Shown here in pieces: positions 37,276-48,587 of a stretch of 64,000 nucleotides of DNA. The notes under the pieces are model-generated. The model was not told the DNA's origin and searched no databases. It saw only the letters and a program-made list of their open reading frames with translations. The position numbers and the translations under genes were made by a program. The DNA comes from Bolinopsis microptera (lineage: Eukaryota > Ctenophora > Tentaculata > Lobata > Bolinopsidae): NCBI RefSeq assembly GCF_026151205.1, contig NC_087079.1, forward strand, positions 11,088,635-11,152,634, read 5' to 3'. Position 1 is the stretch's first letter. Each line of letters opens with the position of its first letter.

Positions 37276-37283
37276 GGTTCTTG

Positions 37284-38512
37284 TATCAAAATTAATCTCT
37301 GGTCGAAGATGAAGTCTACAGGTTAAAGCCATCTCCTCTGCCTGGCAAGTGTCCTACGTAGAGTCCCTGCTGGTGCTATTAGTATTCAGTATTCAGTATT
37401 CAGTAATATAAACTCAAATTTGAATAATTATCCTATGTAAAATGATCTATTAGCAGGCCACATCAATTGGCGCTCAGAGCCAGTAATAATACACATGTCA
37501 CTATAGAAGCTTAATTATGGAGTGAGGGGTAGTGGAAGACCAGCCATTACTTAGTTAGACAGCCTTTGAGCTGATACTGTATTGAATGACACTGGAGGAC
37601 TTATTGCAGATAGTTTAGTCTGGATGCAGCACATCAATAATTGTACCTTCAATCAAATAAGTCAGCTATTGTCTCTTGTATAATGGGACATGATAACTTC
37701 TGTTGTATTTCTATACTTGTGAAGAGGGTGAGTAAGCTATCACTTTTACTTTAGTGCATAATTGAGCAACAGCTCTACTGTCCCACCAATGTGGATGGAC
37801 ATGATGCTCCATGAACCTAATAGTATCTAAGGCGTTACGGGCAAATAAGGCAATTTTCTGCTGGATCCCATATTATGCTCCTGGGATGATTGGTTTATGG
37901 ACTAGTAAGTAGTGCCGCATCGATAGCCGATCTCAGATGCCACTATGGAGGCTGCGTGGCCATGTGCTGACGGTTATTTGCTTTCTTCCGCGACCCTCGC
38001 TAAATCACAAAGTACACACTCTAATTTGATTTCAAAATATTCACACAATTCCTATATAATATGCCTACTTGACGATATTATGTAGCCATATTTACCTCTA
38101 GCTCTGTTGCCTATGTCTTGGTGTTATGACCATTCAAAGTTTCAGATTATCACGGGACACATTATGTCAGAATAAATGCGCGTAATGAAAACTTTCACAC
38201 AATTACTACAAAAAGAATCAAGGTTTTCCCCAGCGAGTAATAGCTACGTAATTTTTAATGTAATACAAATGGTAATGAAACTTATACCACAAGCAATGGT
38301 CATTTAAAAACAAGCTGCTATGATAAATGTTGATATAAACCAGTAACCAGGGGGGTTAAATGTTGTCCAGGACGTGATTACGTAATATATCAACGATCCT
38401 GTTAGAACATTACATTGGCCATTACATTACATACATTGAGTTTTACGTGGCAAAATTTGAACTTTAACAAGTTCTCTGTTCTCTCTGGCGTTAGTTGGCA
38501 TAACAAATAAAC
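37284..38512. other. Non-coding interval between two MITEs
   Basis: Contains a short ATTCAGT tandem (37380-37405) and otherwise unremarkable AT-rich sequence. No exon, RNA gene or further element boundary was recognised. Confidence 0.5.
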
Positions 38513-38820
38513 CAGTGGCGTAACGTTGCCTGTAGGTGCCCCTGCCGAAAATGCAACCCCCTGTTGGACCCCCTCCCCTTTTGGGGCCCCCTCCCCTTTT
38601 GGCGCCCCTCCCTAAAATTGAACAAATTAGGTGATTTTAGAGGATACGCCGATAAATTTTCTAAAAAAGTGTGTTTCTAGAGCAAAACGCGCAGTTTTGC
38701 TAGAACCTCAGTTAAGTTTTTCAAAATTGTCCCACATTCAATCAAAGATTTTGCGCCCCCCTAAGATGGCCTCCCCCCACCCACACAGCAGGGTCAGCGG
38801 GGCCCTTCGTTACGCCACTG
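38513..38820. mobile_element. Short MITE with CAGTGGCGTAACG termini
   Basis: It starts CAGTGGCGTAACG and ends with the near-complement CGTTACGCCACTG. The interior contains C-rich segments of the CCCCTCCCCTTTTGG type. CAGTGG-type ends are common in hAT elements. The flanking octamers AAATAAAC and AAATTTAA agree only partly, so the target duplication is decayed or the boundary is a few bases off. Too short to encode a protein. Confidence 0.65.
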
Positions 38821-39100
38821 AAATTTAAACCATTTGCAGCTTTAAATGTAACAGTGATGGGGGAGATGTTAAATAACCTTTCAAAGTCTGCCACATTTCC
38901 CCAACACCCAATTTGGATTTAATGTCATGGTCAGTGTAATAAATTCTAATTTCTAATTTTCGATCTGACTACTTCGTCGAGTAGGCGAGGTGGTATAAGA
39001 CGTTAAAAAACTTTTGTATGCCCCGTTTTAAACATCAAACTGTAATTTAATGTAATTGCCAATGTAATAAAAACCATTAGTTAGGGAATAATGTAAAATG

Positions 39101-41030
39101 TCTGGGAAAAAATTTGCAACAAGCTGATTTTTACAGGAATGTGTTGTCCATAGTGTCAGGAACCACCCCAAAGAGTTTCCAATCTGGATCTGTTGAGCAA
39201 AAAAAGTTACAGCCAATTTTCTTCAGGCGCGTATGTCATCCTGAGGACCGCACTTGAAAAACTTGTAACTATCGTAATAAAGACCCCCAGGAGCACCATA
39301 AGACCATAGGGGGTGCAAAATGACCGCAATAGTGACATTGTGTGGGGCGAATCAGTGTTTCAGGGTCGTCAGATCTTTACTTATTGAGATAATTTCATTT
39401 TTATAGGCTAACCTCTCGAAAATTTACTAAAATTTTGAAATTTTACTTAAATTTGGAAATTTAGCAAAATTGTTGTACAATTAAAACATTGTCTAGTTAT
39501 CAGTATTCAAGTTCTAAAATTTACTTTCAATTGTCAATTGATCCTTATATTAGTATAGTAAATAATATACATATCACATCAAATTCTGTAAAAAAAGGTC
39601 CTGAATTATTAGCATGGTGTCTTTGATTGGCAACTATTAGGTCACTTCTGGCTATCCCATTTCCTCAGAGTTGTTTGATTCTCCTGAATCGTCCTGTCTT
39701 TCGGGTGCATTAGTGCAACTTAATCCATGACATTGGCCACATGCAGGTAGACATTTAAAGCCATACTTCCGTCAGGAACACCTTAAGTACTTACAAGGGT
39801 TCTCAACCTCCACCGAGCAATTGCAGCAAATGAGGTTGAGCATCCCTGCCGGGGCAATTGCAGCTTTAGTCGGGATTGGCAGGTAGTATCCTTCAGAACT
39901 CATCTCCCATCCATAATGTAGTGGATTTAGACTTGCAGTGTCGAGTGTCACCCAGTTATGGTACTGAAGATATGATCTTAATATATGCTCAGTTGCAGAG
40001 GATGTAGACGGTGGTAGCCTTGATGGGTTGAGTTTTTTCTTTGCTATCATTCTACTGTAGCTGTAAGCTGAGAAATCTGAGAGTTTCAAGTGCCTTGGTT
40101 TTATCTCCATAGATATGTTGAAACAAGGAGTTAGGAGAGGCCAGCTTCAATTACTTCATTTGTTGAAACTCTCACAGTGAGTAATGATGCTAAATGACCC
40201 TCCTCATGAAGAGAAACTGCCTTTTTCAATATCTTCACCTTACCAAAGCCATGTATACTGCTGACCGTGTCACATCCTGGGAAACTGTGAACAAACAGTA
40301 ATATGTGTTTTATGTTGGCATCAAGAGCATTTACTATTTTACTGATCGAGTGTGAGCCGTTTCTTGTCGTCATCACAATTTCATTGTCATTCTCAGTAAA
40401 ATGATGAATAAGGAGGCAAAGTATATCAGTATCCTCTGCTTTTACCTCAACATTTTCGTAGAAGGACAAGTTTAAAGCTTTACTAGCTACCATGGTATCA
40501 GCATCATCAGTAGCTACATGTACTTCAATTCCATGTTCTGTAAAAACGTTCGACAGAAGCTTTATAAGCTCATGGTTGTTCTTTGAGTTGCTGAACAGTT
40601 TTTTCATCGGAACTGTGCACACAGTAGTACTTTTAATAGCTATATCAGAGCAGTATGCCTTGATTCTTCGCTGATGCTCTTATTGCTCATGATCTTTTGT
40701 TGATCGGGCATAGCCATCAAACACAACAATCACTTTCCGCTGTTCGGATTTCGGAACTAGCTTAAGGTATTCATTAGCTATGTCGCCGTATGTTTCAAAG
40801 CCTGTGAACGAGGTAACTTGATAGAGTAGCCATCCACCATCAATTATTAATGGAGAGGATGGGTTGCTAAATGTCACAGTACAATCAACAACATTCTTGA
40901 GGTATTGCCCAAGGGCTGCCTTGTTTGCCTTTCTCATCAACTGCTCATTGTTAAAAAGACTCATTGGCATTGCTGTGAGCTCATATTGGAAGCTTTCCTC
41001 CAGTGTAGACTCTCGTTCTGATGCAAAGCA
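39101..41030 (-). repeat. Left arm of a 1.9-kb inverted repeat
   Basis: Reverse complement of 48588-50504. In the coding part the coordinates sum to a constant (89613), so there are no indels there, and very few substitutions were seen. Small indels occur only towards the outer end. Outside the arms the sequences diverge. It carries copy A of the decayed nuclease-like gene. Confidence 0.9.
39652..41030 (-). pseudogene. PIN/XPG-like mobile-element gene, copy A (decayed)
   Basis: Minus-strand frames read ...STLEESFQYELTAMPMSLF, IIDGGWLLYQVTSFTGF, KVIVVFDGYARSTKDHE, EVHVATDDADTMVASKALN, FPGCDTVSSIHGFGKVKILKK and a Cys-rich end (LICCNCSVEVENPCKYLRC). The acidic clusters and the GCDTVSSIHGFGK motif fit a PIN/XPG (FEN1-like) nuclease fold with a helix-hairpin-helix. 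Proteins of this pattern are, as I recall, recurrent and uncharacterised in invertebrate genomes. Lesions: a TAA at the Q/E junction (40680-40682), a frameshift near 40125 and a TGA where a Cys is expected (39772-39774). The 5' part is missing beyond about 41030. Confidence 0.75.
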
Positions 41031-41440
41031 GGTCGAGGTCAGTACTCCAAAGCTCTACGGCTGCATCTTGAGCAGATTACCGTACTTGAGATTCAGTATG
41101 GGGCACTAGTCAAAACGTTCAAGGTCGTAGGTCTGCACACAGTTCGATATAATGAACACGAGTGGTCTGGTGTGTGGACAGACCTGTCGATCGAACAGCG
41201 ACTAATGAAGGCTGCAAATTCATCAGGGGGTTTGTCTAGAGGGAGAATGCGAACTCATGAATCTGCCCATAAGTTATGGACTGCAACCCTCAATCAAATG
41301 GCGTTGATAAACGAGAGTGTCGATGACACAACAACAAAAGCCTCTAGTGCTAATCACTCAGATCTTAGCAAATCTTCTGTACAGAAAAATATTGCAGTGT
41401 TTACCAAGCTGTTGTGTTGGTTTAAAGATTTTAGTCCACC

Positions 41441-42467
41441 CAGCTCGTCTGAAATTCCCCAGCCATTAGTAACAGCCATAGACAAAGTAGCATCCCACTG
41501 TGAGCTCACACATAGGCCTAATTCAGTACTAATAAACTATTATCCTCCACCAGACAATGCTACTTTGTGCAATGGCCTAGCCTTTCATTCCGATGACGAA
41601 CCTGACATCTTAGCAGATTCAGAAATTGCAACCATCAGTATTGGTGACGTGAGAAAAGTCAGCTTCAGGCCTATTCATAGTGTAGTAGACACTTCCGACC
41701 ATCCTAGTTGTCTTAATCCAGCCTCAAACTCCGTATACATCATGACACGGTCCTCCCAGGCATGGTATCAGCATAGTATAGGATCAGGAGACCCAGTTTC
41801 ACCATCCAGTCAGCTCCCTGTGCAAACAGGCCGGTATTCCATCACACTCAGAACCATAAGCAAGCAGTTCAAACGTAGCACTGTGATACTTGGAGACTCA
41901 AACACAAAGAACATCAAGTTTGGGTCTGGAACAGGTACTATGGGTCAATCCTTCCCTGGTATGCGAGCCAAAGCTAGCAAGATCAGCAACATTGACCCGT
42001 CACTGTGCATAGGATACAGCAATGCTGTTATTGTGTGTGGGACGAATGATCTCCGGACTGAGAACTTGAAATCTCCTAACGATGTTCATCAACTCGTGGA
42101 TATTCTCCACTTGAAGCTACAACAGATCCAGACTATATGCCCTCGTATTAAGATATTTGTTACCGCTGTGTTGCCTTCGCGATTTCCCCGCATGAACATG
42201 AACATCATCATGTTCAACAGACTTGTCTATGATATGCTTGAGTCAAGCTTCGAGCAAAGCGTGTGGCAGATCGGTGTCTATCACTTCGTTGATAACAATG
42301 GTCTGCTTGCCATGAACTTGACCAGAGATGGGGATGAGATACATCTTGGCAACCGCGGTCTATCTAAGTTTGTGAGATGTGTTAAACATTGGGTGTATGT
42401 GCGTGAGAAACTTGAGAGAACTAGACAGAGGAAACCTGGTCAGACAGTGGGATATGATCCCACTTGA
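41441..42467 (+). CDS. LINE ORF1: AlkB-like dioxygenase plus SGNH esterase
   Basis: This is the LINE part of an open frame that begins upstream in the host gene. Two domains follow one another. The first reads as an AlkB 2OG-Fe(II) dioxygenase: SVLINYYPPP, the metal-binding HSDDE (HxD, about 41587), IATISIGDVRK, QHSI with the distal His (about 41772) and RYSITLR with the 2OG-binding Arg. AlkB enzymes remove alkyl groups from nucleic acids. The second is an SGNH/GDSL hydrolase with VILGDSNTK (catalytic Ser), VCGTND and DGDEIHLG (Asp-His). SGNH esterases are known in CR1/L2-type ORF1 proteins. All visible catalytic residues are intact. The stop (42465-42467) lies 5 nt before the ORF2 ATG. The N-terminus is probably truncated. 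Confidence 0.85.
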
Positions 42468-42472
42468 TCAAA

Positions 42473-44565
42473 ATGAACTTGAAAATCAATAAGGAGGTGT
42501 GCTATCCGTGCAGTAAGTCGATTAATATTGGGCAACCTATGCTTGAATGTGAAAACTGCACCAAAGTTATCCATACTAGATGTTTTAAATCTGCTAGTTT
42601 TAAGTGCAAGAATGGCCTATGGATGTGCCCAGAATGTGCACTTATCACAGAGGACAGGTACTGCCCCTTTGACAATCAAAACGATCTCGAAAAGTCGGAC
42701 AGGCCCTACAATGAGGGTGCAGAAGACACCCTCATCCAAAAATTTTGTCATACCCTCGAGAGCTGTAAACGTTATTCCAAACGTGAATTCACAGAAGTAG
42801 CTACAAAAATCAGCAGTGGTGATGGGTCCTTCCTCTCAGCACTGTTCCTCAACATTGATGGCAATGCCAGTAATTTCGATACATTCCAAGTTGAACTCAA
42901 ACGATTATCTCATCCATTTGATGTTCTTGGACTTGCTGAAACCAACGTTGGTAGTAGCTTACAAGAATTATACCAGATCCCATCTTACACCAGTTTTTAT
43001 CAAAATACCCTCCCAGATAAGAAAAAGGGCACTGGGGTTGCGCTTTATGTCTCAGACAACCTTAACACTGTTGTCCTAGAAAAGTTATCCTACTGTACTG
43101 TAAACATTGAATGCTTATTCGCCGAAATCACTGATAGCACTGGTGTTGGGGTTGTCTACGGAGTTGTATACCGTCCCCCTAGTGGCTGCCTTGAGGCTTT
43201 TTGTGAAACTTTACAAACCATTGCTAAGCAGATATCCGGCAAGCCCTTTCGTTTGCTTGGCGACTTTAACTCAGACCTCTTCAAAGTTTCGTCACACAAC
43301 CAGTTATTTGAAGACACTATAATTAGTAATGGTTTGTATCCATCCATCTCAATTGCTACCCACTTCCGGCCTAATTGTAAAAACTCGTGTATAGATAACA
43401 TCCTAGTTAGTGATATTGATAATGTTTTGCTCTCTGGTGTACTTCAGGATAGATTAAGTGAACACACGTTCATATTCTCCTTCACCTCAACCCCGGCCCC
43501 AAGAAATAAGAACAATGAAAAACATGTCCGCTACTACGACTACTCAAGTACCAAGCTTAAAAATTTTGTTTCTGACCTTGAGGTGAAGGTGAATCAGCTG
43601 TCCCAATCTTCAGATTTTTGCGAATTTGTCGATTGCTTCAAATCCACCCTTGACAAGCACTGTAAATTAGAAGTACCGAAAACGACCAAAAGAACACCAA
43701 AGCTTAATCCTTGGATTACAGATGGAATCATCCTCTCAATTGACAGAAAACATGAGCTTTGTAAAGAATGGTCAGATACAGTAACAAATAAAGATCCATC
43801 TGGCAATGTCCTTCTTTATAAGATATTTAGTGACTATCGTAGGATGCTTAAGGGTATCATAAAGGCAGCCAAACGCTCCTATTACTGTAACGAAATCTAT
43901 AAAAACATTGAAAGCAGTAAGAAAACTTGGCAGATAATAAATGAGCTTAGGGGCAAAAGAAAGAAAACAACCAAACCACCTTTCATCATCAATAATGAAA
44001 GAATCTCGAACCGGAGAGCAGTTGCCAATGGTTTTAATTCCTGGTTCGTATCAATTGCTCCCAAGCTCAATGAAACTATCACAACTGACTTGTCTTCTGG
44101 TATTCCAATTCTCCCCATGAAAACATTCCATGACTTCCTTAGCCCTAGTAACTCTCGATCTATTATGTTAGAGGACAGCACTCCTGAGGAGGTTCTAAGA
44201 ATAATCAAAGAATTCGAGAATGGAAAGGCCAGTGATATTCCCATAACCGTTATTAAAACTTCGTCCCACGTTATTGCACCAATTATTAGTAGATACTTAA
44301 ACAAGCTTATGTCAAATGGTATATTCCCTGATATACTTAAGACTGGCAGAATCACACCTGTCTTCAAAAAAGGTAATCCAGAAGAAATAGAAAACTACCG
44401 TCCTATATCCACCTTGTCCATATTTGGCAAAATATTTGAGAAAATCATATATTCTAGGATTTATTCGTTTGTCAGCTCTCAGGGAATAATATCTAAGACT
44501 CAGTTTGGTTTCAGGCAATCGCACTCAACCTCCCATGCAGTAAACTACTCTGTTGACCTCATATC
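42473..44565 (+). CDS. LINE ORF2, 5' part: PHD, endonuclease, start of RT
   Basis: ATG at 42473 is followed by a PHD-type zinc finger (CYPCSKS...ECENCTKVIHTRCF...WMCPECA), then an apurinic-like EEP endonuclease with VLGLAETNV, VVYRPP, LLGDFNSD and the terminal SEHTFIF. The first RT blocks are GRITPVFKKGNPEEIENYRP and QFGFRQSHSTSHA. The frame breaks at 44566, where a hAT-like element is inserted, and runs into a stop at 44599. The remaining RT resumes at 46448. Target-primed reverse transcription would use the endonuclease to nick DNA and the RT to copy the element RNA. Confidence 0.93.
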
Positions 44566-46439
44566 CAGGGTTGCCGGCATTTTTGAGAGTCATTTTTAAG
44601 GTTTTTTCACGTCTTTTAAGGCCCCTTTTGACCCATTTTTAAGGTCCAAAACAGTTAAATTCAAGGTTTTTTAAGGTCCACAGTGCGAAAGTTTGGACAA
44701 ACGTAATGCAATAAAGGTGCAAATTTAAGGTTTTTCAAGGTTTTCCGATACAGAAATTGCAATCATATCTAAAGGGGGAAGGTATAATTTCAGAAAACCC
44801 CAATTAGATCTACAACAAGCTAGGTATAATTTCAGAAAAACCCAATTAGATCTACAACAAGCTAGGTATAATTTCAGAAAAACCCAATTAGATCTACAAC
44901 AAGCTAGGTATAATTTCAAAAAAACCCAATTAGATCTACACCAAGCTAGGTATAATTTCAGAAAAACCCAATTAGATCTACAACAAGCTAGGTATAATTT
45001 CAGAAAAACCCAATTAGATCTACAACAAGCTAGGTATAATTTCAGAAAAACCCAATTAGATCTACACCAAGCTAGGTATAATTTCAGAAAAACCCAATTA
45101 GATCTACAACAAGCTAGGTATAATTTCAGAAAAACCCAATTAGATCTACACCAAGCTAGGTATAATTTCAGAAAAACCCAATTAGATCTACACCAAGCTA
45201 GGTATAATTTCAGAAAAACCCAATTAGATCTACAACAAGCTAGGTATAATTTCAGAAAAACCCAATTAGATCTACAACAAGCTAGGTATAATTTCAGAAA
45301 AACCCAATTAGATCTACACCAAGCTAGGTATAATTTCAGAAAAACCCAATTAGATCTACACTGAGCTAGGTATAATTTCAGAAAAACCCAATTAGATCTA
45401 CAACAAGCTAGGTATAATTTCAGAAAAACCCAATTAGATCTACACCAAGCTAGGTATAATTTCAGAAAAACCCAATAAGATCTACAACAAGCTAGGTATA
45501 ATTTCAGAAAACCCCAATTAGATGTACAACAAGCTAGGTATAGTTTCAGAAAAACCCATTTAGATCTACACCAAGCTAGGTATAATTTCAGAAAAACCCA
45601 ATTAGATCTACACCAAGCTAGGTATAATTTCAGAAAAACCCAATTAGATCTACAACAAGCTAGGTATAATTTCAGAAAAACCCAATTAGACCTACAACAA
45701 GCTAGGTATAATTTCAGAAAAACCCAATTAGATCTACACCAAGCTAGGTATAATTTCAGAAAAACCCAATTAGATCTACACCGAGCTAGGTATAATTTCA
45801 GAAAAACCCAATTAGATCTACACCGGGCTAGGTATAATTTCAGAAAAACCCAATTAGATCTACACCGAGCTAGGTATAATTTCAGAAAAACCCAATTAGA
45901 TCTACACCGAGCTCGGTATAATTTCAGAAAAACCCAATTAGATCTACAACAAGCTAGGTATAATTTCAGAAAACCCCAATTAGATGTACAACAAGCTAGG
46001 TATAATTTCAGAAAAACCCAATTAGATCTACAACAAGCTAGGTATAATTTAAGAAAAACCCAATTAGATCTACACCGAGCTAGGTATATTTTCAGAACAT
46101 CCAATCAGATCTACACCGAGCTAGCTATAATTTCAGAAAATCTTATCAGGTCTACACAGAGCTAGGTATAATTTCAGAATATCCAATCAGATCTACACCG
46201 AGCTAGGTATAAATTCAGAAAATCTTATCAGATCTACATCAAGCTAGGTACTTAGGTATAATTTCAAAAATTTTTACTAATCCAGAAAATCCATTTAGAT
46301 CTGTATGGAACCTTAAAAAACCTTAAAAACCCGAAAATTTGCCCGTTTTTCACGTCTTTTTTAAGGTTTTTTGCCCAAAATTGCCGTTTTTAAGGTTTTT
46401 AAGGTTTTTTAAGGTTTTTAAGGTCCCCCGGCAACCCTG
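44566..46439. mobile_element. hAT-like non-autonomous element inside the RT gene
   Basis: Termini are perfect 12-bp inverted repeats, CAGGGTTGCCGG and CCGGCAACCCTG, flanked by the 8-bp direct repeat CTCATATC (44558-44565 and 46440-46447), the classic hAT signature. Subterminal regions are runs of TTTTTAAGG/CCTTAAAAA in both orientations. The core is a 42-bp minisatellite. There is no transposase. Removing the element and one target copy leaves the RT frame continuous, so the insertion is recent and the only obvious ORF2 lesion. Confidence 0.93.
44778..46258. repeat. 42-bp minisatellite, about 35 copies
   Basis: Units share GCTAGGTATAATTTCAG, AAAACCCAATTAGATC and a variable TACAACAA or TACACCAA/ACACCGA end. 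Variation is concentrated at that end, and copies become more divergent towards the right. Because 42 is divisible by three, one minus-strand frame stays open for 459 codons as a 14-residue repeat (LKLYLACCRSNWVF). I regard that as a by-product. Confidence 0.95.
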
Positions 46440-47705
46440 CTCATATCTAAGCACATCAAATTGAAGCACCATGTGTTAGGCATATTCATCGACCTCAGCA
46501 AAGCTTTCGATACTATAGATCACTCAACATTACTTACCAAACTAGAAAGGTATGGCATCCGTGGCGTGGCAAACGATCTGATCAAGAGCTACCTAACTAA
46601 TCGATTTCAGTACACTGATGTTGTAGGAGAAAAGTCCGACCTACTTCCAATAAAATTTGGGGTTCCCCAGGGGTCAATTCTCGGACCCCTTCTATTCCTA
46701 CTTTACATAAATGATATCTCTAATAGCTCTAGCTTGGGATCGTTTGTCACCTTTGCGGATGACACCAACATATTTGTTGTTGGTAAAACTGCACAAGAAG
46801 CATATGAACGCAGCAACGCCCTACTTTCAAACCTTCAAACATACATGCGGGCTAACAAGCTTCACATAAACATGTCAAAATGCTGCTACATTCACTTTAG
46901 ACCTAAGTCACGTACTGAAGCTAACGTTGAAGAAGAATTCATAATGAATATAGAAAACTACCCCATCAAAAGAGTAACGTCAGCTAGATTTTTAGGAGTC
47001 GTCATTGACGAAAATCTAACATGGGAAGAACATATAATAGCCTTAAAACGAAAGCTTAACCATGCCACCTCAACTCTGTGTCGTCTACGCTGCTCCCTCC
47101 CAGAATTTCTCCACAGACAGTTATACTACACTCTTTTTGAATCCCATCTGTCGTACTGCATATCAGCATGGGGTGGGGCAGCTAAAAATCGTATAAGCTC
47201 AATATTCACTGCACAGAAGTACTGTCTGAGGGTCTTGTTTGGTGATAGAGCAGCCTACCTGGATAAATTCAAAACGTGTGTTCGAACCAGACCATTTACT
47301 GACCAGAAACTTGATAGTAAATTCTATAAAAAGGAGCACACTAAACCTCTGTTTAAAATCAACGAGATACTCACTGTACAAAATCTTTATACTTACCATA
47401 GCTACATAGAATTATTCAAGATCATGAAGTTTTCTACTCCTATGTCTATGTACGAAGAGTATTCTCGTTCTTCCAGGAAACCAATGCTTATTATCAATAA
47501 ACCGGATCCCCCAGACAACCATAACACGAGGTCAACGAAAATATGGAATATAATAACCCCTAACCTTAAAATCTTTGATTGTTCTGTTAGTATTTCTTGC
47601 CTGAAATCCAAACTGAAATCTTCACTACTTTCCAACCAGCATTGTCATGCCGTGTATGACTGGACAAATAAAGACTTTGATATTTGTAACCTTAAATTTT
47701 CGTAG
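46440..47705 (+). CDS. LINE ORF2, 3' part: reverse transcriptase core
   Basis: After the right-hand target duplication the RT frame continues in register. Motif A is FIDLSKAFDTID, motif B is GVPQGSILGPLLFLLYIND and motif C is FADD within VTFADDTNIF. The thumb and C-terminal region follow (RFLGVVIDENLTWEEHI, YCISAWGG) to TAG at 47703-47705. Counting both parts, ORF2 would be about 1116 residues, a usual length for CR1-like ORF2 with an endonuclease. The catalytic aspartates are all present. Confidence 0.92.
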   Translation, partial: LISKHIKLKHHVLGIFIDLSKAFDTIDHSTLLTKLERYGIRGVANDLIKSYLTNRFQYTDVVGEKSDLLPIKFGVPQGSILGPLLFLLYINDISNSSSLGSFVTFADDTNIFVVGKTAQEAYERSNALLSNLQTYMRANKLHINMSKCCYIHFRPKSRTEANVEEEFIMNIENYPIKRVTSARFLGVVIDENLTWEEHIIALKRKLNHATSTLCRLRCSLPEFLHRQLYYTLFESHLSYCISAWGGAAKNRISSIFTAQKYCLRVLFGDRAAYLDKFKTCVRTRPFTDQKLDSKFYKKEHTKPLFKINEILTVQNLYTYHSYIELFKIMKFSTPMSMYEEYSRSSRKPMLIINKPDPPDNHNTRSTKIWNIITPNLKIFDCSVSISCLKSKLKSSLLSNQHCHAVYDWTNKDFDICNLKFS

Positions 47706-48332
47706 GCTCCTGCAGGGATTCCACCTGACCTCCAAAATTTCATGACCAAATCGACATACTCTGCCAGCGTATTCCTCTGTCAAGTTAAATGTGATGTGTG
47801 AGTGAGTAAGTGTAGTGTAAAGAGATCCTATTTTTATATCCAATTTGAATTCTAATAAAGACCCTAAGCATTATGATCAAATTTTTAGTACAATAGTTAT
47901 ATCAGGGTTGACATCTATGATTAATATTATAACCCAATATTCATTTCTTTTTCTCCCTTAAATTTAAACCCCCGGCCCCCATTGAACACCCAAAATACCT
48001 ACCGTCCTTAATAATCGTAAAGACCATTTGTTACAAAATAGCTGCTAGAATAATGCATGCCAAATATTCCCTCTTACACCCACAAATTATAATGCCTTCC
48101 TATCAACGCCTCTAATTTGGTCATTAATCAACCAGACTAGCGTTTTGGTGTGTACAAAAGCTACCAGCCAGTACATTCCTTGCCCCGCTAGTTGATTGTC
48201 AAAAAATCATACAGCTCAGAACAAACGGCCATTTACCACTAAGAGCATTATATGTTTTCATTTGTTTAAATTTTATGCTGTAAAATGTGCTAAAACTTTG
48301 ATTATTTGTTTAATTGATTATTTGTTTAATTG
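47706..48332 (+). other. LINE 3' untranslated region and short-repeat tail
   Basis: Non-coding sequence after the RT stop ends in two tandem 16-bp units (48301-48316 and 48317-48332). The host-gene frame then resumes at 48333. Short 3' tandem units are thought to be recognised by the RT in CR1-type elements. Confidence 0.65.
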
Positions 48333-48587
48333 AGCTGATTTCGACGAATCTGAAGACAAGACTAAACTGCTATCGTACTCAACGGGTCTCATATCACAGA
48401 AAGAGAAGGATAATGTCAACCCAGAAGATTGCATTTCAGTTGGTACTGCCCTCCAGAAAGAGCTGGATGGCAAAAGCTTTATCGATAAGTTTCGAGTAGG
48501 AAACTTGACCCTTCTGAAGAGGACAGCGAGGGTGAACGAAAAAGACATTGTTATAGACTCATTGACAATTTTTAATCGGCTTGACTT

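Larger units (their letters stand above)
41441..48332 (+). mobile_element. LINE (CR1/jockey-like), interrupted by a hAT-like element
   Basis: Two adjacent ORFs encode AlkB-like plus SGNH domains, then PHD, EEP endonuclease and reverse transcriptase. The 3' end is two copies of ATTATTTGTTTAATTG (48301-48332), the short-repeat tail style of CR1/L2-type elements. The 5' end is placed at about 41441, where the host-gene reading frame stops matching, so the element is probably 5'-truncated. Apart from the insertion at 44566-46439, both ORFs are open, implying recent activity. A CR1-like clade is inferred from the endonuclease, PHD, esterase and tail. RT phylogeny would decide. Confidence 0.85.

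Noticed and set aside
43594-44524. Minus-strand frames within the LINE RT
   Set aside because: Shadows of ORF2 on the opposite strand.
44725-46104. 459-aa Cys/Trp-rich repeat protein on the minus strand
   Set aside because: The open frame follows from a repeat unit divisible by three. It runs antisense to the LINE and lies wholly inside a non-autonomous element.
44778-46258. CRISPR-like array of 42-bp repeats
   Set aside because: The units are contiguous with no spacers, lie inside TIR-flanked eukaryotic mobile DNA, and vary like a minisatellite.
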